Source: an uncultured Pelagibacteraceae bacterium
GTDB taxonomy: Bacteria > Pseudomonadota > Alphaproteobacteria > Pelagibacterales > Pelagibacteraceae
Length of the DNA: 64,000 nucleotides
NCBI GenBank assembly: GCA_902624195.1
Contig: CACNWV010000002.1
Coordinates: forward strand, 41,610-105,609
Direction of reading: 5' to 3'
Part shown: positions 1 to 9,508 of the stretch, piece after piece
Numbering within the stretch: the stretch's first letter is position 1
How the letters are laid out: every line of letters begins with the position of its first letter
The notes under the pieces: model-generated
What the model was told of the DNA's origin: nothing
The model's input: only the letters and a program-made list of their open reading frames with translations
Database searches by the model: none
Program-made: the position numbers and the translations under genes

Positions 1-1886
1 ATTACATCACCTAGCTTTCCTGTAATTTGCATTTTTCCTTTTCCTGGCATTATTGCTGATTCTATTTTGAGAATTTCCCCTCCCACCTCTGTCCAAGCTA
101 AACCAGTTACAACACCAACTCTATTTTCTTCCTCAATTTCACCGTAATTAAATTTTTGTACACCTAATAAATCTTTTATATCTTTTTCCTCAATTGGATT
201 ATTTACTTTTTCTTTATTATCAATTTTTTTTACTAGCTTTCTCGCTATTTTTGAAATTTCTCTTTCCAGATTTCTTACGCCAGACTCTCTTGTATAATGT
301 CTAATTATTTTCCTATTTATATCTTCACTTATTGTCCACTCTTCTTTTTTTAAACCGTTATTTTTACTCTGATTTGGAATTAAGAATTTTTGAGAAATAT
401 TTACTTTTTCATCTTCTGTATACCCAGAGAGCCTAATAACTTCCATTCTATCTAATAAAGGTGGAAGTATATTTAAAGTGTTTGCTGTTGTTACAAACAT
501 TACATCTGATAGGTCATAGTCAACTTCCAAATAATGATCATTGAATTCCTTATTTTGCTCTGGATCTAAAGCCTCAAGTAAAGCAGATGAAGGATCTCCT
601 CTATAATCATTTCCAACTTTATCAATTTCATCTAACAAAAAAAGAGGGTTTTTTGTTCCAGCTTTTTTCATCATTTGAATTATTTTTCCTGGTAAAGATC
701 CTATGTAAGTTCTTCTGTGTCCTCTTATTTCAGCCTCATCTCTAATACCTCCCAATGAAATTCTTATGAACTTTCTATTCGTCGCTTTAGCTATGGATTT
801 TCCAAGAGACGTTTTTCCTACCCCGGGAGGGCCCACTAAACATAATATCGGTCCTTTCATTTTTTGAATTCTTTTTTGTACAGCTAAGAATTCTATAATT
901 CTCTCCTTAACTTTTTCTAGTCCATAATGATCCTCATCTAAAATTTTTTGAGCATTATTCAAGTCAGTATTTATTTTTGATTTATTTGACCAAGGTAATT
1001 CCGTCATCCAATCCAGGTAATTTCTTACCACGGTAGCCTCTGCCGACATGGGGCTCATTGATTTTAATTTTTTTAGCTCAGATAAACATTTTTCTTTTGC
1101 CAATTTTGGCATTTTAGCATTTGAAATAGCTGAGGAAATTGATGAAAGCTCGTCTTTACCTTCATCGATCTCACCGAGTTCCTTTTGTATGGCTTTTAGT
1201 TGCTCGTTTAAATAATATTCTCTTTGAGTTTTCTCCATTTGATTTTTAACTCTTCCTCGTATTTTCTTTTCCACAGATAAGACACTAATTTCTTTTTCAA
1301 TTAAAGAATGAATTTTTTCTAATCTTTTTTTTAAGTCGGTAATTTCTAGCATTTCTTGTTTTTCAAAAATTTGTATATTTAAATTTGAAGAAATATTATT
1401 AGCAATCTGTGAGGGATTTTTAAGATTTTTGAGATTATTTGTAGTTTCATTAAAATCTTTCTTGCTTAAAATTTGTAATTTTTCAAATTTTTTAACTAGG
1501 CCTAATGCTAGTTGATCTAAATCTTTAGAAATATTCTCGTCATCGGCTATTTCAACTTCGCAGGTTAAATATTTTTCATTATCTTCTTTATAATTTGTTA
1601 TTTTAATTCTTTTTTCACCCTCTACTAATACTTTAACTGTTCCATCAGGTAGTTTTAAAAGCTGAAGAACTTTACTTAAGCAACCAAACTGATACAAATC
1701 TTTGCTAGTTGGGTCATCAACCTCTGAATTTTTTTGTGTAACTAAGACTATTGATTTGTCTGTTTTCATTACCTCTTGAAGAGCTTTTATAGATTTTTCT
1801 CTACCAACAAATAATGGAACGACCATAGATGGAAAAATTACTATGTCCCTTAGTGGCAACAGTGGTTTGAGATATGATGCTTTCAT
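1..1886 (-). CDS. lon: ATP-dependent protease Lon (N-terminal 628 residues, cut by the window edge)
   Basis: Lon is a cytoplasmic AAA+ serine protease that degrades misfolded and regulatory proteins. Read on the minus strand from an ATG at 1886, the product opens with MKASYLKPLLPLRD, a typical Lon substrate-binding start. A coiled-coil region around residues 180-250 and the AAA+ module follow. Walker A GPPGVGKTS is at residues 352-360, followed by a FLLDEIDKVG Walker B and a GYTEDEK sensor region. The frame is open to base 1, where the protease domain has only just begun. The catalytic Ser-Lys pair lies outside the window. It is the last of a tig-clpP-clpX-lon series and lies 48 bp after clpX. 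Identity is certain; completeness cannot be judged. Confidence 0.97.
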   Translation of the reverse strand, partial: MKASYLKPLLPLRDIVIFPSMVVPLFVGREKSIKALQEVMKTDKSIVLVTQKNSEVDDPTSKDLYQFGCLSKVLQLLKLPDGTVKVLVEGEKRIKITNYKEDNEKYLTCEVEIADDENISKDLDQLALGLVKKFEKLQILSKKDFNETTNNLKNLKNPSQIANNISSNLNIQIFEKQEMLEITDLKKRLEKIHSLIEKEISVLSVEKKIRGRVKNQMEKTQREYYLNEQLKAIQKELGEIDEGKDELSSISSAISNAKMPKLAKEKCLSELKKLKSMSPMSAEATVVRNYLDWMTELPWSNKSKINTDLNNAQKILDEDHYGLEKVKERIIEFLAVQKRIQKMKGPILCLVGPPGVGKTSLGKSIAKATNRKFIRISLGGIRDEAEIRGHRRTYIGSLPGKIIQMMKKAGTKNPLFLLDEIDKVGNDYRGDPSSALLEALDPEQNKEFNDHYLEVDYDLSDVMFVTTANTLNILPPLLDRMEVIRLSGYTEDEKVNISQKFLIPNQSKNNGLKKEEWTISEDINRKIIRHYTRESGVRNLEREISKIARKLVKKIDNKEKVNNPIEEKDIKDLLGVQKFNYGEIEEENRVGVVTGLAWTEVGGEILKIESAIMPGKGKMQITGKLGDV

Positions 1887-1934
1887 AAGATTAATATGGC
1901 CATAAATTCACTAATTTCAAGAAACAAATTATAA

Positions 1935-3188
1935 TTAAGCTACAGATGTTGATGATTTTTTGCCGTATGTGACAATGGGTTCAGACTTAGCCTGAACAGA
2001 TGATTTGTCCACTGTGACTTTTACAACATTCTCCATATCAGGTAATTCAAACATTGTTTTAAGCAAAATATTTTCTAAAATTGATCTCAGTCCTCTTGCC
2101 CCTGTCTTTTTTGAGATGGCTTTTTTCGCTATCTCTGAAATAGCATCGTCTTTAAATTCTAACTCAACATCTTCGAATTCAAATAGCCTTTTGTATTGTT
2201 TTATTAAAGAATTTTTTGGTTCTTTGAGAATTTTTATTAATGATTTTTCATCCAAGTCATCGAGTGTTGCTATAATAGGCATTCTGCCTATAAACTCAGG
2301 AATCAGTCCGTACTTGATTAAATCCTCAGGTTCTAACATCTTCATAGTTTCAGAGAGTGGTTGTTGTCTATAATCTTTAACTTTTGCACCAAAGCCAATT
2401 GAGCTTCCTTTACCTCTACTATCAATCAATTTGTCTAATCCTGCAAACGCTCCACCACAAATAAATAAGATATTTGTTGTATCAACTTGTAGAAATTCTT
2501 GTTGTGGATGCTTTCTACCACCTTGTGGAGGAACACTAGCTACCGTTCCTTCCATAATTTTTAATAATGCTTGTTGCACTCCCTCTCCTGAAACATCTCT
2601 AGTTATTGATGGATTTTCTGACTTTCTACTAATTTTATCAACTTCATCTATATAAACGATTCCTCTTTGGGCTTTATCAACATTATAATCAGCTGATTGT
2701 AAAAGTTTTAAAATAATGTTTTCGACATCTTCTCCTACGTATCCTGCTTCTGTTAATGTTGTGGCATCTGCCATTGTGAAAGGCACATCTAGAATTCTTG
2801 CTAATGTCTGAGCTAATAAAGTTTTTCCACATCCAGTAGGGCCTACAAGTAATATGTTTGATTTAGAAAGCTCTATATCTTTATTATTTTTATTTTCATG
2901 ATTTAATCTTTTATAGTGATTGTGAACTGCTACCGATAAAATCTCCTTTGCAAGTTTTTGACCTATGACATATTCATCCAAAACATTACAAATTTCTTTA
3001 GGAGATGGCACCCCATCTTGGTGTTTGACAAGAGAACTTTTATTTTCCTCTTTGATGATGTCCATGCAAAGCTCAACACATTCATCGCAAATAAATACTG
3101 TCGGACCAGCGATAAGTTTTCTTACTTCGTGTTGGCTCTTTCCGCAAAAAGAACAATATAGAATATTTTTAGTATTTTTTTCTGACAT
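1935..3188 (-). CDS. clpX: ClpX, ATP-dependent unfoldase subunit of ClpXP
   Basis: ClpX is the AAA+ hexamer that recognises, unfolds and feeds substrates into ClpP. The 417-residue length is normal. The N-terminal zinc-binding domain shows the CxxC...CxxC arrangement (YCSFCGK, then [10 protein letters not shown]). Walker A is GPTGCGKT, Walker B is [10 protein letters not shown], and the RPEFIGR-type sensor appears as IPEFIGRMP. An IGF-type ClpP-docking loop is visible as SSIGFGAKV. It follows clpP with a 78 bp gap and precedes lon by 48 bp. A family-typical, intact gene. Confidence 0.98.
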   Translation of the reverse strand: MSEKNTKNILYCSFCGKSQHEVRKLIAGPTVFICDECVELCMDIIKEENKSSLVKHQDGVPSPKEICNVLDEYVIGQKLAKEILSVAVHNHYKRLNHENKNNKDIELSKSNILLVGPTGCGKTLLAQTLARILDVPFTMADATTLTEAGYVGEDVENIILKLLQSADYNVDKAQRGIVYIDEVDKISRKSENPSITRDVSGEGVQQALLKIMEGTVASVPPQGGRKHPQQEFLQVDTTNILFICGGAFAGLDKLIDSRGKGSSIGFGAKVKDYRQQPLSETMKMLEPEDLIKYGLIPEFIGRMPIIATLDDLDEKSLIKILKEPKNSLIKQYKRLFEFEDVELEFKDDAISEIAKKAISKKTGARGLRSILENILLKTMFELPDMENVVKVTVDKSSVQAKSEPIVTYGKKSSTSVA

Positions 3189-3266
3189 AGCGAATCAATA
3201 AACTAATATAAATCTCCACTAAATAGTTAGCAAGTTGAAGTTGTAAATAAAGCTATATATAGTGTT

Positions 3267-3893
3267 TTATTTTCGTTTCTCCACAACAGAATCTATTAAA
3301 CCAAATTTTTTAGCTTCTTCTGCTGTCATGAAATTGTCTCGTTCTAAAGCGTCAGAAATTTCTTCAACTGTTTTTCCAGTATGTTTTGAATAAATCTTAT
3401 TTAGTCTTTCTTTAAGAGAAAGAATCTCTTTAGCATGAATTTGAATATCTGTAGCTTGTCCTTGAAATCCAGCAGATGGTTGATGCACCATAATTCTCGA
3501 ATTAGGTAAAGAATATCTCTTTCCTTTTTCACCTGCAGCTAAAAGAAAAGATCCCATTGAAGAAGCTTGACCAATGCACAGAGTAGAAACCGGTGAGTTG
3601 ATATATTGCATCGTATCATAAATACCGAGACCAGCAGTAACTAATCCGCCAGGACTATTAATGTAAAAGTTTATTTCTTTATTCGGGTTTTCTGACTCCA
3701 AAAATAGCAATTGTGCTGTTACTAATGACGCTACGGCATCGTTAACTGGACCAACCAAAAATACAATTCTTTCTTTAAGTAGCCTAGAATAAATATCGTA
3801 AGCTCTCTCACCTTTACTTGTTTGTTCAACAACCATCGGGATTAAACTATTCATTTTTTCCTCAAATTCACGACTCATATTGGTTTTATACAA
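3267..3893 (-). CDS. clpP: ClpP, proteolytic subunit of Clp protease
   Basis: This is the serine peptidase that forms the double-heptamer chamber of ClpXP/ClpAP. The protein has 208 residues. The catalytic serine sits in [14 protein letters not shown], and the histidine in [13 protein letters not shown]. The oligomer handle region with [12 protein letters not shown] and the closing [11 protein letters not shown] are as in the family. The start ATG at 3893 gives [13 protein letters not shown]; the second Met six codons in is an alternative. It lies 7 bp downstream of tig, so tig and clpP are very likely co-transcribed. Confidence 0.98.
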   Translation of the reverse strand: MYKTNMSREFEEKMNSLIPMVVEQTSKGERAYDIYSRLLKERIVFLVGPVNDAVASLVTAQLLFLESENPNKEINFYINSPGGLVTAGLGIYDTMQYINSPVSTLCIGQASSMGSFLLAAGEKGKRYSLPNSRIMVHQPSAGFQGQATDIQIHAKEILSLKERLNKIYSKHTGKTVEEISDALERDNFMTAEEAKKFGLIDSVVEKRK

Positions 3894-3900
3894 CTATTAG

Positions 3901-5274
3901 TTACTTTTTACTAATTTTTTTTGTTTTAGACTTATTTTTTACTGAACCTGAAGTCTTTGATTTCTCAGCAGTTTCTGCTTTTGATTTACTAAACTCAGTA
4001 ATGATTTTTTCAGCTTCTTTAGTATTAATTTCTTTTGAGGTAAGATTTATTTTTGATTTAATTAGTTCAATAATTTTTTCTTCATACAAAGACCCCTTTA
4101 AATTTTGAGAGGCATTAGGATGTTTTTGATAATACTCTAAAACCATTTTTTCTTGTCCTGGCATGCCCCTAATTTGTTTTTGTATCTCAGCTTTTACTTC
4201 ATCATCAGAGACCTTTAGATTATTTTTTTCACCATATTCGTTGAGTAACAAACCTAACTTTATTCTTTCTTTAGCTAATTTTTCATTATCAGATTTATAT
4301 TTTTCTTTCTCTTCAGATTTTAAGTTTTGTGTCATTATTGAAATTTCTTGGTCAATTAAGTTTTGTGGTAAATCTACCTGATGATTTTTTTCAATTTGAT
4401 CTAAAATTTCTTTTTTAGTTATCGAATTCAAAGCTTGTGAATACTGATTGGAAATTTGTTTTTCAATTGAAGATTTTAAATCCTTGATGTCTTCTGCGCC
4501 CATTAATTTTGCGAAATTATCATCTATTTTAAAATTTTTTGGTTTTTTGATTTTTTTAATTTTACATTCGAATTTTGTATTTTTATTAGCTAGTTCTTTC
4601 TTAGGATGATTCGCAGGAAGTACAGCGTTTAATATTTTTTTATCACCTTTTTTTACTCCAAGTAATTGTTCATCAAATCCTTTTAAAAAAAGATCCTTGC
4701 CTAATTCTAAATGCACATCTTTTCCTTCGCTACCCTCAAATTTATTTCCATCCAATGTAGCAGAGTAGTCAAAAATAACTTGATCCCCTCGGGTTGCTTT
4801 CTCGCTCTCATTTCTATCTTCAAATTGTTTGTTTTGATTTGCTATCTCATTTATTTTTTCGTCAATTATTTTATCTTCTATTTTTACTTTAAAGTTTGTC
4901 GCTTTAAATTTATCAAAATTCTTTAGACTAACGTTAGGTAAACAATCAATCTGTAGTTCATAATTTAAGTCTTTTCCTTCACCAAACTGTTTCAAATCTA
5001 TTTTAGGTTGACCAGCAATTTTTAATTTTTTTTCATCGATCGCTTTTGATGTTGTCTCTCTTAAAATTTTATCTACTACTTCTCCGTAAATCGATTTTCC
5101 AAATTGACTTTTAATTACTGAGGGAGGAACTTTTCCTGGTCTAAAGCCTTTTAAGGAAACCTCTTTCTGAAGTTCTTTAAGTCTCTCATCCATTTTTGCT
5201 TGGATATTTTTTTTTTCTACAATTACAGATAAAACTGTTCTTAAACCTTTTTTTGATTTAACTTCTACTTTCAT
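3901..5274 (-). CDS. tig: Trigger factor, ribosome-associated chaperone and prolyl isomerase
   Basis: Trigger factor meets nascent chains at the ribosome exit tunnel. The ribosome-binding loop appears as GFRPGKVPPSVI near residues 42-53. The FKBP-type PPIase domain follows (around residues 150-245, with FEGSEGKDVHLELG and FLKGFDEQLLGVKKGD). The long C-terminal helical chaperone domain comes last. At 457 residues it is slightly longer than E. coli Tig, and it ends in a Lys/Ser-rich tail rich in KSKTKKISKK-type repeats. The ATG is only 7 nt from the CCA end of the upstream tRNA-Leu. Translation may therefore start on a processed, nearly leaderless mRNA. Confidence 0.97.
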   Translation of the reverse strand: MKVEVKSKKGLRTVLSVIVEKKNIQAKMDERLKELQKEVSLKGFRPGKVPPSVIKSQFGKSIYGEVVDKILRETTSKAIDEKKLKIAGQPKIDLKQFGEGKDLNYELQIDCLPNVSLKNFDKFKATNFKVKIEDKIIDEKINEIANQNKQFEDRNESEKATRGDQVIFDYSATLDGNKFEGSEGKDVHLELGKDLFLKGFDEQLLGVKKGDKKILNAVLPANHPKKELANKNTKFECKIKKIKKPKNFKIDDNFAKLMGAEDIKDLKSSIEKQISNQYSQALNSITKKEILDQIEKNHQVDLPQNLIDQEISIMTQNLKSEEKEKYKSDNEKLAKERIKLGLLLNEYGEKNNLKVSDDEVKAEIQKQIRGMPGQEKMVLEYYQKHPNASQNLKGSLYEEKIIELIKSKINLTSKEINTKEAEKIITEFSKSKAETAEKSKTSGSVKNKSKTKKISKK

Positions 5275-5281
5275 AATATTT

Positions 5282-5366
5282 TGGTGGGCAAGAAGAGACT
5301 CGAACTCTTAAGCCTTGCGGCACTGGTTTCTAAGACCAGCGCGTATACCAATTCCGCCACTTGCCC
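5282..5366 (-). tRNA. tRNA-Leu (anticodon UAG), CCA encoded
   Basis: Read on the minus strand, the acceptor stem GGGCAAG at 5366-5360 pairs with CTTGCCC, followed by A and an encoded CCA at 5284-5282. The D arm has the usual GG loop. The anticodon stem CTGGT/ACCAG encloses the loop CTTAGAA with anticodon TAG. A class II variable arm (GCC/GGC) marks leucine or serine, and the T arm AAGAG-TTCGAGT-CTCTT is complete. UAG reads CUN leucine codons. The 3' end is 7 nt before the tig start codon. Confidence 0.97.
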
Positions 5367-5393
5367 AGTATTTAATCGGTCTTATATAACAAA

Positions 5394-6455
5394 TTAATTT
5401 TTAGTTAAATAATAAAGTCTAGAATAACCTACAGTGTAAATTAGCAAAAGTATGAAAAACCAATATCTGCTCAATGTTGGATGTTCAATAAAATACAACC
5501 CTGGAATTATAAGTATAAAGTAAACAAAATTTAGAACTAATGAATTTAAAAAATTGGCTTTATTATTTCCATAAATTTTTGAAATCCTATAAAAGCTGAG
5601 CATGTGTAAATGTCTATTATCTGGATAAATTGGCGACTTTCTTTGAATTAATTTTCTGAAAAAAGAGAAGAAAACTTCAAAAAATAAATAAAACAACAAA
5701 ATACAGAAAAAAAATGAAGAAATATTTTGGTTCAGATTATTTGTCATTATTATATTTAGTGCGATCAAAGACCCCATCAAATAAGCGCCGCTATCACCAA
5801 AAAAAATTTTTGCTTGAGGAAAGTTAAATAGTAAGAAAGATAGTAAAATTATAATTTGAGCAGTTATGAAAAAAGATAATTCAAAATGTCCACCTTTAGC
5901 ATTTATTGACGCTAAAATAATATTGATAATTAACAAGTTTAAAGTAAGCAAACCGTTGAACCCATCAATTAAGTTTGCTCCGTTTATTACAAATAAAAAA
6001 CATATAAGAACAAAAATAGATGAAAATAAATGATTACTCATCAAAAATTTTAAAAGTGGAATATCGATATTTAAAATCTTAATTGGTAAAAAATAAATAA
6101 ACGTAAAGAGTAAAAAAATCATTAAAAGAAGCCTTTTGAAGGGTTTTATATTTATTTTTAAATCATCTATGAATCCAATTAAAAACATTGAATAGCAAAT
6201 AAAAAAATAATTGTATAAAAATTTTGAGTAAAGCAAATAGTATATTCCAAAAAAAATACTTAAAGAAATAATAGATGCTGTTCCGCCACTTCTTGTTACA
6301 GGAAAAGAATGAAAAGCTTGTGGCTTAGAAAAATCTTTATCTAATAGAACACCATGATAAAATTTATAGGAAATTTTACTAACAATTAAAAAAATAAAAA
6401 AACTAATCAAAGCAAACATTGACAAAAAACTAGCTTCTATTGACTCAGTTCCCAT
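5394..6455 (-). CDS. Polyprenyl-phosphate phosphosugar transferase (glycosyltransferase family 4, WecA/MraY-like)
   Basis: This is a membrane enzyme that moves a phospho-sugar from a UDP-sugar to undecaprenyl phosphate, the first step of a surface polysaccharide. The 353-residue protein is very hydrophobic (about ten membrane segments). It carries the family signatures PVTRSGG near residue 53, GFIDDLKI near 95, NGANLIDGFNGL near 158, FFGDSGAYLMGS near 217 and PDNRHLHML near 280. It follows the EamA transporter with stop and start codons adjacent (TAAATG). The exact sugar is unknown. mraY is less likely because no mur genes are nearby. An internal Met at residue 13 is another possible start. 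Confidence 0.85.
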   Translation of the reverse strand: MGTESIEASFLSMFALISFFIFLIVSKISYKFYHGVLLDKDFSKPQAFHSFPVTRSGGTASIISLSIFFGIYYLLYSKFLYNYFFICYSMFLIGFIDDLKINIKPFKRLLLMIFLLFTFIYFLPIKILNIDIPLLKFLMSNHLFSSIFVLICFLFVINGANLIDGFNGLLTLNLLIINIILASINAKGGHFELSFFITAQIIILLSFLLFNFPQAKIFFGDSGAYLMGSLIALNIIMTNNLNQNISSFFFCILLFYLFFEVFFSFFRKLIQRKSPIYPDNRHLHMLSFYRISKIYGNNKANFLNSLVLNFVYFILIIPGLYFIEHPTLSRYWFFILLLIYTVGYSRLYYLTKN

Positions 6456-7340
6456 TTAGGTTGTTCCTTTATTATTTTTTTTAAATATGTATATTCCAAA
6501 TAGAATTATAACTAATGAAATTAAAACTCTCCATGTAATTATTTCATCCATCAAAAAATATCCAAAAATAATACCAAAAATTGGTATTAAGTATGCTACT
6601 TGAGTTTGAAAAACTAATCCATTAACTGTTAAAATTCTGAATCGTATTAGCCAAGCTAAACCTGTAGCAACCACTCCTAAATACAGCAGCGAAAAGGTTG
6701 ACGATAAAGTAGGGTTTGAGTTCCATGGTGTTTCGATAAGTAATGATAATGGAAATAAAAAAATTACAGACCAAAGTGTTGTTGAAGTAGTGACATTTTC
6801 ATTTTTTTTATTTTTTAATTTTAAAGTCAATAAACCACCAATACAATAAAACGTAGAGCCAAGAATTGTAATTAAAACATAAATATAATTTTCACTATTA
6901 ACGATTATTTTATCAAAAAATAGTAATACAATCCCACTAAACCCGATTAGTACTCCTAACGATTTAGGTAATGTTAATTTTTCATCTTTAATAAAAAAAT
7001 GTGCAAGTATAGAACCACTTAAAGGTGTTGTGCTCATTAACATTGCAGCAAGGTAGCTATTTATTTTTGCAGTCCCTATAGCTATTAAAACAAAAGGGAT
7101 GGCAATATTACATAATCCGATCAAAGCATAAGATTTCCAATTCTTTTCAAAAGCTTCTATTTTTATTTTTTTTAATTTACATAATATTATTAGTGGTATA
7201 CTAGCAAATATTACTCTAACTAAAGCGAGTGTAATGGGGTCATAAGAATAAGTCGCTATTTTAATATTAAAGAAGGCTGACCCCCATATAACAGCAAGTA
7301 AAACTAATAGTGTTAAATCGAAAGAACTAGCTTCTCTCAT
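6456..7340 (-). CDS. EamA-family (drug/metabolite) transporter
   Basis: This is an inner-membrane protein of 294 residues with about ten hydrophobic segments in two five-helix repeats, the DMT/EamA layout. Typical family features are AVIWGSAFFNIKIA at the start of repeat 1, LVRVIFASIPLI, and GVVATGLAWLIRF plus the QVAYLIPIFGIIFGYF segment in repeat 2. A basic KKNNKG tail lies in the cytoplasm. Substrate cannot be told from sequence; family members move metabolites, amino acids or drugs. It begins a two-gene unit with the glycosyltransferase and diverges from glnA across 126 bp. Confidence 0.85.
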   Translation of the reverse strand: MREASSFDLTLLVLLAVIWGSAFFNIKIATYSYDPITLALVRVIFASIPLIILCKLKKIKIEAFEKNWKSYALIGLCNIAIPFVLIAIGTAKINSYLAAMLMSTTPLSGSILAHFFIKDEKLTLPKSLGVLIGFSGIVLLFFDKIIVNSENYIYVLITILGSTFYCIGGLLTLKLKNKKNENVTTSTTLWSVIFLFPLSLLIETPWNSNPTLSSTFSLLYLGVVATGLAWLIRFRILTVNGLVFQTQVAYLIPIFGIIFGYFLMDEIITWRVLISLVIILFGIYIFKKNNKGTT

Positions 7341-7466
7341 ATCAATTTAAAATTGTATGTATGTGATAAATGCATAGCTGATATAAATTTTTAATTATAC
7401 TATTAAGAACTCCCTTATATATGTTCATTTCATTTTTAAAACTAATTTATTTAATATTGGAGAATT

Positions 7467-8873
7467 ATGAGTTCAAAAAACATTTTAAAGCTTATAAAGG
7501 ATAAGCAAGTAGAATTTGTAGATCTGAGATTTACAGATCCAAAAGGTAAACTACAGCATTTAACAATGGATTCTACTGTGGTTGACGAAGAGATGCTTGA
7601 TAAAGGAGTGTTTTTTGACGGATCATCAATTGCTGGTTGGAAAGCTATTAATGAGTCGGATATGATTTTAAAACCTGATTTAGAGAGACCGATAATTGAT
7701 CCTTTTAATTCTCACACTACACTAAACATCTTTTGTGATATTTTGGATGCGGTTAAAAAAAATCCTTATGAAAGGGATCCAAGAGGAACTGCAAAAAAAG
7801 CGGAGGAGTATTTAAAAAAAACTGGTATTGGTGACAAATCTTATTTTGGGCCTGAACCTGAATTCTTTGTTTTTGACGACGTAAGATTTAAGAACGATAT
7901 GAATGAGACCAGCTTTATGATCGATAGTTCTGAGGGGCCATATAATACTGGAAAAAAATATGAGAATGGGAATATGGGACATAGACCTGGCGTAAAAGGT
8001 GGTTATTTTCCTGTGCCGCCTGTCGATAGTGCCCAAGATATGAGGGGCGAATACCTTAAAGCTTTAAAAGATATGGGAGTGAAAGTGGAAAAACATCACC
8101 ACGAGGTTGCTCCAAGTCAACATGAGCTTGGTATGTATTTTGGAACATTGACTAATATGGCTGATAACGTTCAGCTTTATAAATACGCAGTTCAAATGGT
8201 TACTCACTCTTTTGGTAAAACAGCTACATTTATGCCGAAGCCCGTAAAAGGTGATAATGGTTCTGGAATGCATTGTCACCAGTCAATATGGAAAGGCAAT
8301 ACTCCAGTTTTTATGGGTAAAGAATATGCGGGTTTGTCAAAAAATGCGCTTTATTATATTGGCGGAATTTTAAAACATGCTCGAGCAATTAATGCTTTTG
8401 CGAATGCGACAACAAATAGTTACAAGAGATTGATACCTGGATTTGAAGCACCAGTCATATTAGCATATTCAGCTAGAAATAGATCCGCATCTTGTAGAAT
8501 ACCAGTAATAATGAACCCTAAAGCTGCTAGGATGGAAATAAGATTTCCTGACGCAGCGGGAAACCCATATCTAACTTTTGCCTCTATGTTGATGGCTGGT
8601 ATTGATGGTATAAAAAATAAAATAGATCCAGGGAAAGCTTTCGATCAGGATTTATATTCTTTATCTGAAGATGAAGTAAAAAAACTTCCAACAGTGTGCG
8701 GATCACTTAGAGAGGCAATGCAAAATTTAGACAAAGATCGAAAATTTTTAACAGAGGGCGGTGTTTTTACCGACGATCAAATTGATGCTTATATTGAATT
8801 AAAGTTTCAAGAAATTTATAACTTCGAGCATACACCTCACCCAATAGAATTTGAAATGTATTATAGTGGCTAA
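7467..8873 (+). CDS. glnA: Glutamine synthetase type I
   Basis: Converts glutamate, ammonia and ATP to glutamine in the cytoplasm. The 468-residue dodecamer-forming enzyme carries DGSSIAGWKAI near residue 50 and the metal site region FGPEPEFFVFDD. It also has NGSGMHCHQSIW, the NRSASCRIP ATP-site loop and EIRFPDAAGNPY. The adenylylation tyrosine is at residue 397 in DLYSLSEDE, the same number as in E. coli, so control by GlnE-type adenylylation is plausible. A good Shine-Dalgarno (GGAGAA) precedes the ATG. The PII gene glnB, often next to glnA, is not adjacent. Its stop codon directly abuts the stop of the convergent suf operon. Confidence 0.98.
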   Translation: MSSKNILKLIKDKQVEFVDLRFTDPKGKLQHLTMDSTVVDEEMLDKGVFFDGSSIAGWKAINESDMILKPDLERPIIDPFNSHTTLNIFCDILDAVKKNPYERDPRGTAKKAEEYLKKTGIGDKSYFGPEPEFFVFDDVRFKNDMNETSFMIDSSEGPYNTGKKYENGNMGHRPGVKGGYFPVPPVDSAQDMRGEYLKALKDMGVKVEKHHHEVAPSQHELGMYFGTLTNMADNVQLYKYAVQMVTHSFGKTATFMPKPVKGDNGSGMHCHQSIWKGNTPVFMGKEYAGLSKNALYYIGGILKHARAINAFANATTNSYKRLIPGFEAPVILAYSARNRSASCRIPVIMNPKAARMEIRFPDAAGNPYLTFASMLMAGIDGIKNKIDPGKAFDQDLYSLSEDEVKKLPTVCGSLREAMQNLDKDRKFLTEGGVFTDDQIDAYIELKFQEIYNFEHTPHPIEFEMYYSG

Positions 8874-9209
8874 CTAAACTTTAAAAGACTCGCCACAACC
8901 GCAACGCTCTGTTTCATTAGGATTTTTGAATACAAATTGTGAAGAAAATTTTTCTTGCTTATAGTCCATTTCAGTTCCAAGTAAATACATTATAGCATTT
9001 GGATCAACAAAGACTTTTACGCCTTTTTCTTCAATCACTTCTTCATTAGGTCTAACCTCTTTTGCATATTCCATTATGTAAGACATCCCTGCACAACCTC
9101 CAGATTTTACACCTACTCTTACACCAATAGCTGTGCTTTCTGCTTGAGACATAATATATTTTATTCTTTCTGCTGCTGTATCACTAAGTTTTATGACTTG
9201 TCCGCTCAT
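8874..9209 (-). CDS. sufA: Fe-S cluster assembly scaffold/carrier (A-type, SufA/IscA/ErpA family)
   Basis: A-type carrier that receives Fe-S clusters and delivers them to apoproteins. The 111-residue protein keeps the three cluster ligands, Cys in SGGCAGMSY and the pair in RCGCGESF at the C-terminus. The HesB-like fold is indicated by VGVKSGGCAG and VDPNAIMYLLG. It is the last gene of the suf operon and overlaps the sufT-like gene by 4 bp. Whether it is functionally SufA, IscA or ErpA cannot be settled here; the symbol follows the operon context. Confidence 0.92.
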   Translation of the reverse strand: MSGQVIKLSDTAAERIKYIMSQAESTAIGVRVGVKSGGCAGMSYIMEYAKEVRPNEEVIEEKGVKVFVDPNAIMYLLGTEMDYKQEKFSSQFVFKNPNETERCGCGESFKV

Positions 9210-9508
9210 AAATTTAATTCTAATTTTGCTGCTTCTGACATTTTATCTTTCGTCCAAGGAGGATCCCAAACTAATTTTAAATCGACATCCTTAATTCCAT
9301 CGATTTTTAATATATTCTCTTTTACTGAATTAGGCAAACTCTCGGCTACAGGGCAGTTCGGAGAGGTTAATGTCATTTCTATCAATACTTTTTTATTATC
9401 TAGAATATCAATTTTATAGATTAAGCCCAATTCAAAAATATTAACTGGTATCTCTGGATCATAAATTTTTTTTATTTCAGATATTATTTTTTCTTTAAGT
9501 TTGCTCAT
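9206..9508 (-). CDS. sufT: MIP18/DUF59 family Fe-S assembly protein (SufT-like)
   Basis: This small cytoplasmic protein (100 residues) helps Fe-S maturation in organisms with Suf systems. It shows the DUF59 signature IYDPEIPVNIFELGLIY near residue 15. A TSPNCPVAESLP segment follows, with the single conserved Cys near residue 52, then WDPPWTKDKMSE. It overlaps sufU by 4 bp and sufA by 4 bp, so it is translated as part of the operon. The product is the core domain only, without any N-terminal extension. Confidence 0.9.
   Translation of the reverse strand: MSKLKEKIISEIKKIYDPEIPVNIFELGLIYKIDILDNKKVLIEMTLTSPNCPVAESLPNSVKENILKIDGIKDVDLKLVWDPPWTKDKMSEAAKLELNL

Noticed and set aside
2005..3201. Plus-strand ORFs opposite clpX (and similar shadows elsewhere)
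   Set aside because: They lie antisense to strongly conserved genes and have no recognisable domains.
7341..7466. Glutamine riboswitch or NtrC site before glnA
   Set aside because: I could not find the conserved glnA RNA core or a TGCAC-N5-GTGCA type site; only an AT-rich leader with a Shine-Dalgarno is visible.
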